From Ruminococcus sp. UBA3280 (GTDB taxonomy: Bacteria > Bacillota > Clostridia > Oscillospirales > Ruminococcaceae): 16,804 bases of DNA. The notes below the pieces were generated by a model. The model ran no database searches and was not told where the DNA came from. It saw only the letters and a list, made by a program, of their open reading frames with translations. A program made the position numbers and the translations under genes. This document shows, one piece after another, positions 1-7,079 of the stretch (positions are counted from its first letter, which is position 1; each line of letters starts with the position of its first letter). The stretch lies in NCBI GenBank assembly GCA_002362175.1, contig DETU01000025.1, positions 17,726 through 34,529 of the forward strand, read 5' to 3'.

Positions 1-207
1 CAAAAATAATTTTCAGTATGATAAAATATGTTTACAAATAAATCATTCTTATTTAAAAGGGATAATTCCATAATTGTTTTTATCTGATATAAAATTATAT
101 ATATTTTGTGCATACTGACGAATAAGATTTATTTTATATATACGAACTTTGTGGACTTTCTCATCACAGACACCCGTTACAGAACGGTAACAGTTTACGT
201 CCGTATA
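1..207. other. AT-rich non-coding stretch at the window edge
   Basis: I see no gene here that I can support. The stretch is very AT-rich, has no ribosome binding site followed by a convincing reading frame, and ends at the promoter of the NfeD/SPFH genes. The minus-strand open frame that crosses it (up to about 333) has no ribosome binding site and runs into the NfeD gene antisense. Any upstream gene lies outside the window. Confidence 0.6.
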
Positions 208-236
208 TTGCAAAATCTCTCGGAATATGATAGAAT
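208..236 (+). promoter_or_regulatory. Sigma-A promoter for the NfeD/SPFH operon
   Basis: TTGCAA at 208-213 and TAGAAT at 231-236 are separated by 17 bases. A TG dinucleotide at 228-229, one base before the -10 box, makes it an extended -10 promoter. Transcription should start near 243, just upstream of the ribosome binding site at 251-260. This placement also argues against the longer open frame that begins at 106, because its start lies upstream of the promoter. Confidence 0.7.
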
Positions 237-267
237 GTATATAATAAATCAGGAAAGGGGAATTTAT

Positions 268-705
268 ATGGCTGTCATATTCTGGGCAGGTATATTTGTA
301 TTTTTCATCATAGCAGAAATAATGACCGTACAACTTGTGTCTGTATGGCTTGCGGTTGGTGCGTTTATAACAATGCTTTCAACGTATTTCATAGACGGAA
401 TATCTTTTGCAGGACAGTTGTTTATCTTTATTATTGCATCGTCCTTACTGCTTGCGGTCACGTTCCCGCTTATGAAAAAATACCGCAGAAAAGGTTATAT
501 TCCTACAAATTCAGAACTTGACACAGGCAAACAGGCTGTTGTTATTGAAGAAATAAACACAACAGCAGGAACAGGCAGAGTAACTCTTAACGGCATTGAC
601 TGGAAAGCAGTTTCAGACGAAATAATTCCGATAAACAGCATAGTCAGAGTAATGTCTGTTCAAGGAGCGAAATTAATTGTTGAACTTACGGAGGTAAAAG
701 TATGA
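268..705 (+). CDS. NfeD-like membrane protein
   Basis: This 145-residue protein belongs to the short NfeD family, membrane-anchored partners of SPFH (stomatin/paraslipin) proteins. Residues 4-70 hold closely spaced hydrophobic segments (about 4-40 and 47-68), followed by a basic KKYRRK stretch at 70-74 that should face the cytoplasm. Residues 86-142 form the NfeD C-terminal OB-fold, recognisable from the G-K-Q-A-V start, the GTGRV turn near 101-105 and the G-I-D-W-K-A segment at 109-114. I chose the ATG at 268 because AGGAAAGGGG lies just upstream and the promoter at 208-236 excludes the frame beginning at 106. The stop overlaps the start of the SPFH gene (ATGA), the usual arrangement for this pair. 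Family is confident; the cellular role (membrane quality control or microdomain organisation) is inferred from the family. Confidence 0.88.
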   Translation: MAVIFWAGIFVFFIIAEIMTVQLVSVWLAVGAFITMLSTYFIDGISFAGQLFIFIIASSLLLAVTFPLMKKYRRKGYIPTNSELDTGKQAVVIEEINTTAGTGRVTLNGIDWKAVSDEIIPINSIVRVMSVQGAKLIVELTEVKV

Positions 706-1661
706 GTTTAAGTATCATTATTGCACTGGTAATAATTTTTCTGATTATAGTTTTAATCAGATGTTTCAGGATTGTTCCGCAGGCACACGTATTTGTAATA
801 GAAAGGCTCGGCTCTTTCCACACGGAATGGCAGACAGGAATACATATTCTTATGCCGTTCATTGACAGAATAGCAGGAAAAATTTCACTAAAGGAAAAAG
901 TTGTCGACTTCAAACCCCAGCCCGTTATTACAAAAGATAACGTTACAATGCAAATAGATACAGTAGTTTTCTATCAGATTACAGACGCAAAACAGTATGT
1001 TTACGGTGTTGAACAGCCTTTACAGGCTATTGAAAACCTTTCCGCAACAACTCTCCGTAATATTATCGGTGAGCTTGAACTTGATTCAACGCTCACTTCA
1101 AGAGACGTAATAAACACCAAAATCACCGCTACGCTTGACCAGGCTACTGACCGCTGGGGAATAAAAGTCAACCGTGTTGAACTGAAAAATATTCTTCCTC
1201 CACGTGAGATTCAGGACGCTATGGAAAAACAGATGAAAGCAGAACGTGAACGACGTGAAAAAATATTACAGGCTGAAGGTGACAAAAAATCACAGATTCT
1301 CGTTGCCGAAGGTGAAAAGGAGTCGCAGATTCTGAGGGCTCAGGCTAAGAAAGAGTCCGCCATACTTGAAGCAGAAGCAGAAAAACAGGCAATGATTCTC
1401 CGTGCGGACGCAGAGCGTGAAAAGCAGGTACTTGAAGCTACAGGTGAGGCGGAAGCTATAAATCTCGTACAGGAAGCAATTGCAGAAAGTCTGATAAAGC
1501 TAAACAACGCTGCTCCCAGTCAGAAAGTTTTACAGCTTAAAGCACTTGAAGCTTTCGGAAAAGCTGCCGACGGAAAAGCAACTAAAATTATCATTCCGAG
1601 TGAAATACAAAGTCTCGCAGGTCTTGCGGCAGGTCTTGAAACAATTGCGGATAAACATTGA
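702..1661 (+). CDS. Stomatin/paraslipin-type SPFH (band 7) protein
   Basis: A 319-residue SPFH protein of the paraslipin/QmcA kind, which oligomerises at the inner face of a membrane and is linked to membrane quality control. An N-terminal hydrophobic segment (about 4-20) anchors it. The SPFH domain spans about 25-185; its early HVFVIERLGSF stretch and the NILPPREIQDAMEKQMKAER boundary are typical. Residues 192-246 are five tandem 11-residue repeats of the form E-x-x-K-x-S-Q-I-L-x-A, predicting a long hendecad coiled coil. The C-terminal part (about 247-319) ends in an Ala/Gly-rich tail. GGAGG at 690-694 serves the start inside the NfeD stop region, so the two are translationally coupled. The family length and gene order match. 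Natural substrates and partners other than NfeD cannot be read from sequence. Confidence 0.92.
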   Translation: MSLSIIIALVIIFLIIVLIRCFRIVPQAHVFVIERLGSFHTEWQTGIHILMPFIDRIAGKISLKEKVVDFKPQPVITKDNVTMQIDTVVFYQITDAKQYVYGVEQPLQAIENLSATTLRNIIGELELDSTLTSRDVINTKITATLDQATDRWGIKVNRVELKNILPPREIQDAMEKQMKAERERREKILQAEGDKKSQILVAEGEKESQILRAQAKKESAILEAEAEKQAMILRADAEREKQVLEATGEAEAINLVQEAIAESLIKLNNAAPSQKVLQLKALEAFGKAADGKATKIIIPSEIQSLAGLAAGLETIADKH

Positions 1662-1684
1662 TTTTTTCTGAGGGAGGTACAAAA

Positions 1685-2746
1685 GTGAAAAAATTAATAA
1701 CTGCTGTTTTAAGTCTTTCAATAATGTCAGAATTTGTTCCTCTTGTTTCTTCAGCGAGGGATTTATATGTGCATAACGGTCTGCCCGAATGGTCGGACAC
1801 TGCTGTTACAGGCGACATAAACAACGACGGTAATATAAATATAGCCGATGCCGTTATACTTAACGAATACATTATAAACGGTAGTGCAAAAGATTCGGAA
1901 ATATCACGCATGGACTTGAATTACGACTGTTTTGTTGATTCTTTTGATTTAATTTCAATAAGAAAACTTGTTCTTAATCCTGATTCTGCTTTTTCGTTGG
2001 ATTATGCGGTTGATATTGTAAAATCTGCGGAAAACGCCCCGGACGGAAAAGTTTTAACAAGTCAATCGGCTATGACTGAATATCTGTCAACTTTCATTGA
2101 AGATGAGGCGGAAATTGCTGTCTTTTCCGAACGCTACAACGATAAATTCTTTGAGGAAAATAACCTTGTCCTGCAACCCTTCATACAGGAAAGAGGAAGG
2201 GGTATTTTCTATACTGTTTCAGGTGCAGGATTAACACAGAACAATGAAATCTGCATTGTTATTTCACCAAATTATGAAGTATACAGACCTCTTTATAGAG
2301 TTACAAATACATATCTGCTTATACAGGTTGCTATTCCAAAATCACAAAGCAATGAAAGTAATTCTGTAACTTTGATTGATACTGAAAAAATTTCATATGA
2401 TGTTTCGTCATACACATACTTTTCACCCGACGACACAAAGGAAATTTATATAACTCAGGAATCTTTTACAAATCTTGCCGATATACGTGTATATCTTAAA
2501 AATTCCGCAATATCGTTTTCTCCTCTTACCAACATAACTACTGAAAACGGTTTCACTCCTTTCAACGATAACGGTGAATGGTACAAAGACAACGACGGAA
2601 ACGACGTTTTCGGCGACGGTATTCACTACAGTATAACGTGGCTCGACGAAAAAAATGTTATTTTTGAATACGAAGTAAGTGAGGGAATAAAGAAAAGTTT
2701 CCCCCTGCTCCTTGAACCACAGACAGACCCCGATTCAGACAGATAA
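1685..2746 (+). CDS. Secreted dockerin protein with unknown C-terminal domain (copy 1)
   Basis: A 353-residue secreted protein with an N-terminal type I dockerin, the calcium-binding module that docks proteins onto cohesins of cellulosome-like scaffolds. The signal peptide covers about 1-24. The first dockerin calcium loop is at 43-55 (Asp44, Asn46, Asp48, Asp55) and the second at 77-88 (Asp77, Asn79, Asp81, Asp88), with Cys82 where glycine is usual. Residues about 110-353 match no family I recognise, but align with the next gene, for example FFEENNLVLQPF. The start is GTG 1685: AGGGAGGT at 1671-1678 precedes it and the resulting VKKLITAVLSLSIM signal resembles the paralogue's MKKLL start. 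An in-frame TTG at 1658 has no ribosome binding site. It lies 23 bases after the SPFH gene with no terminator between, so co-transcription is likely. No glycosidase motif is visible. Confidence 0.85.
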   Translation: MKKLITAVLSLSIMSEFVPLVSSARDLYVHNGLPEWSDTAVTGDINNDGNINIADAVILNEYIINGSAKDSEISRMDLNYDCFVDSFDLISIRKLVLNPDSAFSLDYAVDIVKSAENAPDGKVLTSQSAMTEYLSTFIEDEAEIAVFSERYNDKFFEENNLVLQPFIQERGRGIFYTVSGAGLTQNNEICIVISPNYEVYRPLYRVTNTYLLIQVAIPKSQSNESNSVTLIDTEKISYDVSSYTYFSPDDTKEIYITQESFTNLADIRVYLKNSAISFSPLTNITTENGFTPFNDNGEWYKDNDGNDVFGDGIHYSITWLDEKNVIFEYEVSEGIKKSFPLLLEPQTDPDSDR

Positions 2747-2756
2747 CACCACTAAA

Positions 2757-2789
2757 AGAACGTACACATCTGTGCGTTCTTTTGTTTTT
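2757..2789 (+). terminator. Rho-independent terminator after dockerin gene 1
   Basis: The arms at 2757-2766 and 2771-2780 form a 10-pair stem with one G-T wobble and a four-base loop (CATC). A T-rich tail (TTTTGTTTTTG) follows. It ends the transcript of the NfeD, SPFH and first dockerin genes. Confidence 0.85.
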
Positions 2790-2835
2790 GTGCAATATTC
2801 ACAAACCGCCCCCCCATTTTCAGTCATTATGACTA

Positions 2836-2864
2836 TTGAAAATTGATTCAATATATTGTATAAT
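2836..2864 (+). promoter_or_regulatory. Sigma-A promoter for dockerin gene 2
   Basis: TTGAAA at 2836-2841 and TATAAT at 2859-2864 are separated by exactly 17 bases. The start of transcription should fall near 2871, about 30 bases before the GGAGG at 2900-2904. Together with the terminator just upstream, this makes the second dockerin gene an independent unit. Confidence 0.8.
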
Positions 2865-2909
2865 ATTGGAAAAGATATAAACCATTTTCCCTGAATAACG
2901 GAGGTAAAA

Positions 2910-4037
2910 ATGAAAAAATTACTAAGTACTCTCTTATGCCTTTCTGTAATGACAGGCATTGTCCCTTTAAGTTCGTCAGCAGTTTCAGAACCTATCTACA
3001 TTGAAAACGGTGCTGAAAACTGGTCTAAAACAGTCGTTGCGGGTGATATTGACGACGACGGTAAAATAAGTATGTCTGACCTTGTAATCCTGCACAAATG
3101 CTTTATGAACGGTAATGTTCCGTCTGATGATGATTCTGTAAATATCATGACTGAAAGGCTTGACGTTAACTTTGATGGCAGTTTTGATGTTTTCGACATG
3201 GCACTGATGAGACAGTTTGTAATTCACCCCGAAACCGCTCCCGTTCAGAAATGGGCGATAGATACAATTAAAATAGATACGCTTGAAAATGAGGGGTTCT
3301 CGCTTAGTGAATCCGGAGAAATTATTACCACTTATGCTGACTATCAAACAATGCTTGAATTTTTCAATGCTTTTGAAGACAATAATTTAACGGAAGTACT
3401 GGAAAAAAATCAGCGGTATGACGAACAATTCTTTGAGGAAAATAATCTTATTCTACAACCTTTCCGACAGGAACGCGGAAACGGCATTTTCTATAATATT
3501 TCGGGGGTCGGAAGGTTCAACAATGTAAAACTCTTGAACAGTGATGACTATATTCTTGACGGAATATGTATCGGATTACAGGCAGAATATGAACAGGACA
3601 ATGGACTTTATCCTGTCACAAATACTCCCATGCTTGCACAGATTACCATACCCAAATCACAGAGCAGTGCAGATGATAAAGTTACCTCTTTGGACGCTTC
3701 TGCTATCTTCAAAGAACAGAAAGAAACCTGCTCATATACTTCTCCCGACGGTCAGCACGAAATTGTTATAACAAACCGTGAGGCTGGTTTATGGGGTGAT
3801 GATATTACAGTATATCTGAAAGATTCGGACGACTCTTTCATTTATCTCACCAACATAAGCACAGATGACATCGGCTCACCATTTACAAATAATGGTGAAC
3901 TTTCAGGAGACGGCTATAATATTGATTTTGGTGAAGATTCACTGACTATTGACTGTTATTTTGGCAACGGATACTGGAAAAAAGTACAGGTATCGTATGA
4001 AGGCGAATTTATAGACGAAACATCTTACGAAAAATAA
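2910..4037 (+). CDS. Secreted dockerin protein with unknown C-terminal domain (copy 2)
   Basis: A 375-residue secreted paralogue of the preceding gene. The signal peptide is about 1-24 (MKKLLSTLLCLSVM followed by a hydrophobic stretch and SSSA). The N-terminal dockerin has one calcium loop at 45-57 (Asp46, Asp48, Asp50, Asp57) and a second at 85-96 (Asp85, Asn87, Asp89, Asp96), both with the canonical glycine (51 and 90). The C-terminal 260 or so residues share blocks with copy 1: FFEENNLILQPF, GIFYNISGVG, the ITIPKSQSS stretch and ITVYLKDS. No catalytic family is recognisable, so it may be a structural, binding or inhibitor-like module delivered to a cohesin scaffold. GGAGG at 2900-2904 sets the start. 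It is flanked by its own promoter and terminator, so it is monocistronic. Confidence 0.87.
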   Translation: MKKLLSTLLCLSVMTGIVPLSSSAVSEPIYIENGAENWSKTVVAGDIDDDGKISMSDLVILHKCFMNGNVPSDDDSVNIMTERLDVNFDGSFDVFDMALMRQFVIHPETAPVQKWAIDTIKIDTLENEGFSLSESGEIITTYADYQTMLEFFNAFEDNNLTEVLEKNQRYDEQFFEENNLILQPFRQERGNGIFYNISGVGRFNNVKLLNSDDYILDGICIGLQAEYEQDNGLYPVTNTPMLAQITIPKSQSSADDKVTSLDASAIFKEQKETCSYTSPDGQHEIVITNREAGLWGDDITVYLKDSDDSFIYLTNISTDDIGSPFTNNGELSGDGYNIDFGEDSLTIDCYFGNGYWKKVQVSYEGEFIDETSYEK

Positions 4038-4042
4038 AAATC

Positions 4043-4071
4043 AGAACGGCTTTATCAGCCGTTCTTTTTTT
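4043..4071 (+). terminator. Rho-independent terminator after dockerin gene 2
   Basis: A perfect 9-pair stem (AGAACGGCT at 4043-4051 with AGCCGTTCT at 4057-4065) encloses a five-base loop and runs straight into a T tract to 4071. Confidence 0.93.
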
Positions 4072-4135
4072 GCAAGGAAAATCCCCAAAAAACACCTTAA
4101 TTAAAGGATAATTTTGTATTTTGGGACGATTTTTC

Positions 4136-4171
4136 AGGATTTAAGAAAAAATTTGAAAATCCTTGTTTTTT
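4136..4171 (+). terminator. Possible weak secondary terminator
   Basis: AGGATTT at 4136-4142 pairs with AAATCCT at 4157-4163 across a 14-base A-rich loop, followed by TGTTTTTT. The stem is short and AT-rich, so this may be a chance pairing or a backup for the strong terminator 70 bases upstream. Confidence 0.3.
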
Positions 4172-4175
4172 CCTA

Positions 4176-4204
4176 TTGCAATTAGGTAAATCATGATGTA
4201 TAAT
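4176..4204 (+). promoter_or_regulatory. Sigma-A promoter for the acyl-transfer operon
   Basis: TTGCAA at 4176-4181 and TATAAT at 4199-4204 are separated by 17 bases. It sits about 60 bases upstream of the MBOAT start and is the only good promoter I see before 9114, so it should drive all five genes from the MBOAT gene to the metallophosphoesterase. Confidence 0.8.
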
Positions 4205-4267
4205 TATTAGTGCAGACTTTTTTTGTTCTGCAATTCAATAAAAATAATAACAAAAAGGCGGTAATCT

Positions 4268-5668
4268 ATGGTATTTTCAAAACTATTCTTCATCTATTTT
4301 TTTCTGCCTTTGTGCCTGTTTGCCTATGCACTAGCCAAAGGAACAAAAGCAAAAAACATTGTACTTATTATTTTCTCACTGATTTTCTATGCGTGGGGTG
4401 AACCTGTATACGTTTTCCTTATGCTGTTCAGTGCTTTTGTAAACTACATAGCCGCCATAGTTATAGGCAAGCACAAGGACACCAAAATTGATACCCTCGC
4501 CACTACGCTTGCGGTTATATATGATTTTGCCATGCTTGGTATATTCAAGTACAGCGGTTTTATAGTCGAAAATATAAATGCACTGTTTTCCTTCGATATT
4601 CCAGTACCTGACATCAAGCTTCCGATTGGTATAAGTTTCTACACTTTCCAAACCGTTTCATATATAATTGACTGTCATTGGGAAACGGTAAAGGTACAGA
4701 AAAAGTTTTCAAATTTCCTGCTCTATCTCACACTTTTCCCACAGCTGATAGCAGGTCCTATCGTAAGATACAGCACCATTGAAAAGGAAATTGAAAACCG
4801 TAAAATCTATCTTACAGATATTTCATACGGTCTTAATCGTATTGTACTCGGTCTTTCAAAAAAAGTCCTGCTTTCCAATCAGCTCAGCATAATCGCAGAT
4901 ACTTTTCTTAAAAATATAGACGACGCTTCTGTTGTCGGGGCATGGTTCGGTGCAATTGCATATTCACTACAGGTATATTTTGACTTTTCGGGATATTCCG
5001 ACATTGCCATAGGTCTCGGACGTATTTTCGGCTTTCACTTTGACGAAAACTTCCGTCACCCGTTTATCTGTAAGGACATTACGGAATTTTGGCAGAGATG
5101 GCATATTTCACTAAGCACATTCTTCCGTGACTATCTTTTATATGTTCCCATTTTCGGAAAACGCAGAAAATACGGCGGTCTTTTCCTCGTATGGCTGTGT
5201 ACGGGTATATGGCACGGTGCAAGCTGGAACTTCATTTTATGGGGTATCTATTACGGATTATTCGTATTCCTCGAAATGCTCATAGGCAAAAAGAAAATGA
5301 AAAAAATCCCGATTGTTATACGTCATATATACAACAAAATCGTCATTGTTGTCGGTTTTGCAATATTCTATTTTGAAGATTTGAATCAGCTCGGCACTTT
5401 CTTCAAAACCGCTTTTGGTTTCGGCGGTAACGGCGTTATCGGACTTCAGGATAAAATTACTTTCATGAACAACATCTTCCTTATTATTGTGGCTGTAATC
5501 TGCTGTTTCCCGATTATCGAGGGACTGAAAAAGCTTACAGACAAAAACGCTTTTACAAAACATACTGCTTCACTTGTCACAACGTTTGTATCTGCTGTCC
5601 TGCTTCTGCTTACAAGTGTAATGCTTGTTGACGCAACTACCAACCCGTTCCTTTATTTCCGTTTCTGA
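4268..5668 (+). CDS. MBOAT O-acyltransferase with C-terminal tyrosine shuttle motif
   Basis: A 466-residue multi-pass membrane O-acyltransferase of the AlgI/PatA/DltB group, which takes an acyl group from a cytoplasmic thioester and passes it through the membrane. Family signatures are the FWQRWHISLSTFFRDYLLY block (His279 in WQRWHIS) and GIWHGASWNFILWG, whose His316 corresponds to the catalytic histidine. The YFDFSGYSDIAIG and AGPIVRY stretches are also typical. The protein ends in FLYFRF (461-466), matching the aromatic hexapeptide whose tyrosine carries the acyl group on the outer face in MBOAT-SGNH systems; here that is Tyr463. The ribosome binding site is weak (AGGCGG, 4256-4261). It is first in an operon with a DHHW partner 13 bases downstream, an FkbH-like enzyme and an ACP. 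AlgI-type function is certain; the acceptor polymer is unknown. Confidence 0.94.
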   Translation: MVFSKLFFIYFFLPLCLFAYALAKGTKAKNIVLIIFSLIFYAWGEPVYVFLMLFSAFVNYIAAIVIGKHKDTKIDTLATTLAVIYDFAMLGIFKYSGFIVENINALFSFDIPVPDIKLPIGISFYTFQTVSYIIDCHWETVKVQKKFSNFLLYLTLFPQLIAGPIVRYSTIEKEIENRKIYLTDISYGLNRIVLGLSKKVLLSNQLSIIADTFLKNIDDASVVGAWFGAIAYSLQVYFDFSGYSDIAIGLGRIFGFHFDENFRHPFICKDITEFWQRWHISLSTFFRDYLLYVPIFGKRRKYGGLFLVWLCTGIWHGASWNFILWGIYYGLFVFLEMLIGKKKMKKIPIVIRHIYNKIVIVVGFAIFYFEDLNQLGTFFKTAFGFGGNGVIGLQDKITFMNNIFLIIVAVICCFPIIEGLKKLTDKNAFTKHTASLVTTFVSAVLLLLTSVMLVDATTNPFLYFRF

Positions 5669-5681
5669 TTGGAGGTAAAAT

Positions 5682-7067
5682 ATGTCAAAATCTTCAAAAA
5701 AAGATAGTTCCAAAAGGCATAATAACTTTGTTACCAACTCTTTTGCTCTTATCAATATTATAGTAATTATGCTTGTACTGACTGCCGGATTTGCCTATCT
5801 GCTTTTCTTCAAACGTGATACCGTTTCACATGAAGAAAACAGAAACCTTGCAAAATTCCCCGAATTTACCGTAGAAAGCTACCTGAAAGGCGAATATACC
5901 GAAGGAATAGCAAACTACTATGATGATACCGTTCCGAACAGAAGCTTTTTCAAGACACTCATTTCAAAACACCTTATAACCCTTAAAGGTGTCAAGTATG
6001 GTGCAGGCGACGACGGAAACGGTGTTGAACTCTACAACACGGGTAACGACAGCAAGGAAGAAGAACAGCCCGAAGAACCTGTAACAAAAAATGAACAGAC
6101 TACCGTTTCAGGTGAAAACGATGATTCAACCGCAACTACCACAACAACCGCCGAAACTCTCCCGAAAGCCAATGCAGCAGCAGCTAACGGTGAAGTTTCC
6201 AATAATATTCTTGTCGTGAACAAGCGTGCGATTATGCTTTACGGCGGTGCGTGGGGAAATGAGATAAATTATGCAGAAGATGTAAATGCATATAAGGAAG
6301 CACTCGGCAAGGACGTGAATGTTTATTCAATGGTACTTCCGACAAGCGTTTCCTACTATCTCCCCGAAAATTATCTTGACCTCGTTGAAAGCGAAAAAGA
6401 TGACCTCGATTCTATAGAAGAACATCTGAAAAATGTAACAAATATTGACGCTTACACCGCTTTGCTACGCCACAAGAAAGAAGCTATATACTCACGTACT
6501 GACCACCACTGGCAGCCGTTGGGTGCTTACTATGCGGCGGAAGAGTTCGCAAAAGAAGCAGACGTTGACTTTGCAGATATATCCACATACACAAAACACG
6601 TTCTTTCGGGATATGTCGGTACTATGTACGGCTACACAAAAAGTTCAACTCTCCTCGAAAACCCTGAACCGTTCATATATTATGAACCTGAAAAAGAAGT
6701 TGAAGTTGAACAGTATTCGACTTATTTCACCGACCCGACCGAAACGGAACTTTTACTTAATCCCGATACGCTTGACAGTTCAAGTTATTATCTCGTTTTT
6801 GGTATGGACGACAATATCCGTCACGTAAAGACACAGTGCAAAAACGGACGTAACCTTGTAATATTCAAAGACAGCTACGGAAATGCCCTTCTGCCTTTCC
6901 TTACAAGTTCCTTTGAAAATATCTATCTCTGCGATATGAGATATTTTGACCTCAATGCTGTTAACTTTATAAATGAAGTTGAAGCTACAGACGTTCTATT
7001 TGCAATGTGTACATACTCCGCAGTAGGCGTAAATCGTGAACATCTTTCCGCAAATCTTAACAAATAA
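5682..7067 (+). CDS. DHHW/AlgJ-like membrane-anchored acyltransferase partner
   Basis: A 461-residue protein of the DHHW family, relatives of AlgJ/AlgX that act outside the membrane to move acyl groups onto polysaccharides. One transmembrane segment (20-44) follows a basic cytoplasmic N-terminus, so the bulk is extracytoplasmic. Catalytic features are TDHHW at 273-277 (Asp274, His275, His276) and IFKDSYGNALLPF, where Ser398 is the predicted nucleophile. Residues about 121-170 are a Glu/Thr/Ala-rich low-complexity stretch with five consecutive threonines, inserted between the membrane-proximal segment and the main domain. The start at 5682 has GGAGG at 5671-5675. The gene order after an MBOAT gene is that of alginate-type acetylation. 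By analogy with DltD and PatB-like partners it should receive the acyl group from the MBOAT tyrosine and hand it to a surface polymer. Confidence 0.9.
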   Translation: MSKSSKKDSSKRHNNFVTNSFALINIIVIMLVLTAGFAYLLFFKRDTVSHEENRNLAKFPEFTVESYLKGEYTEGIANYYDDTVPNRSFFKTLISKHLITLKGVKYGAGDDGNGVELYNTGNDSKEEEQPEEPVTKNEQTTVSGENDDSTATTTTTAETLPKANAAAANGEVSNNILVVNKRAIMLYGGAWGNEINYAEDVNAYKEALGKDVNVYSMVLPTSVSYYLPENYLDLVESEKDDLDSIEEHLKNVTNIDAYTALLRHKKEAIYSRTDHHWQPLGAYYAAEEFAKEADVDFADISTYTKHVLSGYVGTMYGYTKSSTLLENPEPFIYYEPEKEVEVEQYSTYFTDPTETELLLNPDTLDSSSYYLVFGMDDNIRHVKTQCKNGRNLVIFKDSYGNALLPFLTSSFENIYLCDMRYFDLNAVNFINEVEATDVLFAMCTYSAVGVNREHLSANLNK

Positions 7068-7079
7068 GGAGGCTTTCTC

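Noticed and set aside
176..191. Inverted repeat GTTAC-N6-GTAAC upstream of the first promoter
   Set aside because: Arms are only five bases and do not extend; in AT-rich sequence this is expected by chance and no second copy is placed near another promoter.
106..267. N-terminal extension of the NfeD-like protein from an ATG at 106
   Set aside because: The promoter (208-236) lies inside it, no ribosome binding site precedes 106, and NfeD proteins begin with the hydrophobic segment that starts at the ATG at 268.
1658..1684. Upstream TTG start for the first dockerin gene
   Set aside because: It overlaps the SPFH stop, lacks a ribosome binding site, and would put polar residues ahead of the signal peptide; GTG at 1685 has AGGGAGGT at proper distance.
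2809..2815. Run of seven C residues between the dockerin genes, as a possible phase-variation tract
   Set aside because: It lies outside any gene and about 20 bases upstream of the -35 box, not in the spacer, so slippage would have no obvious effect.
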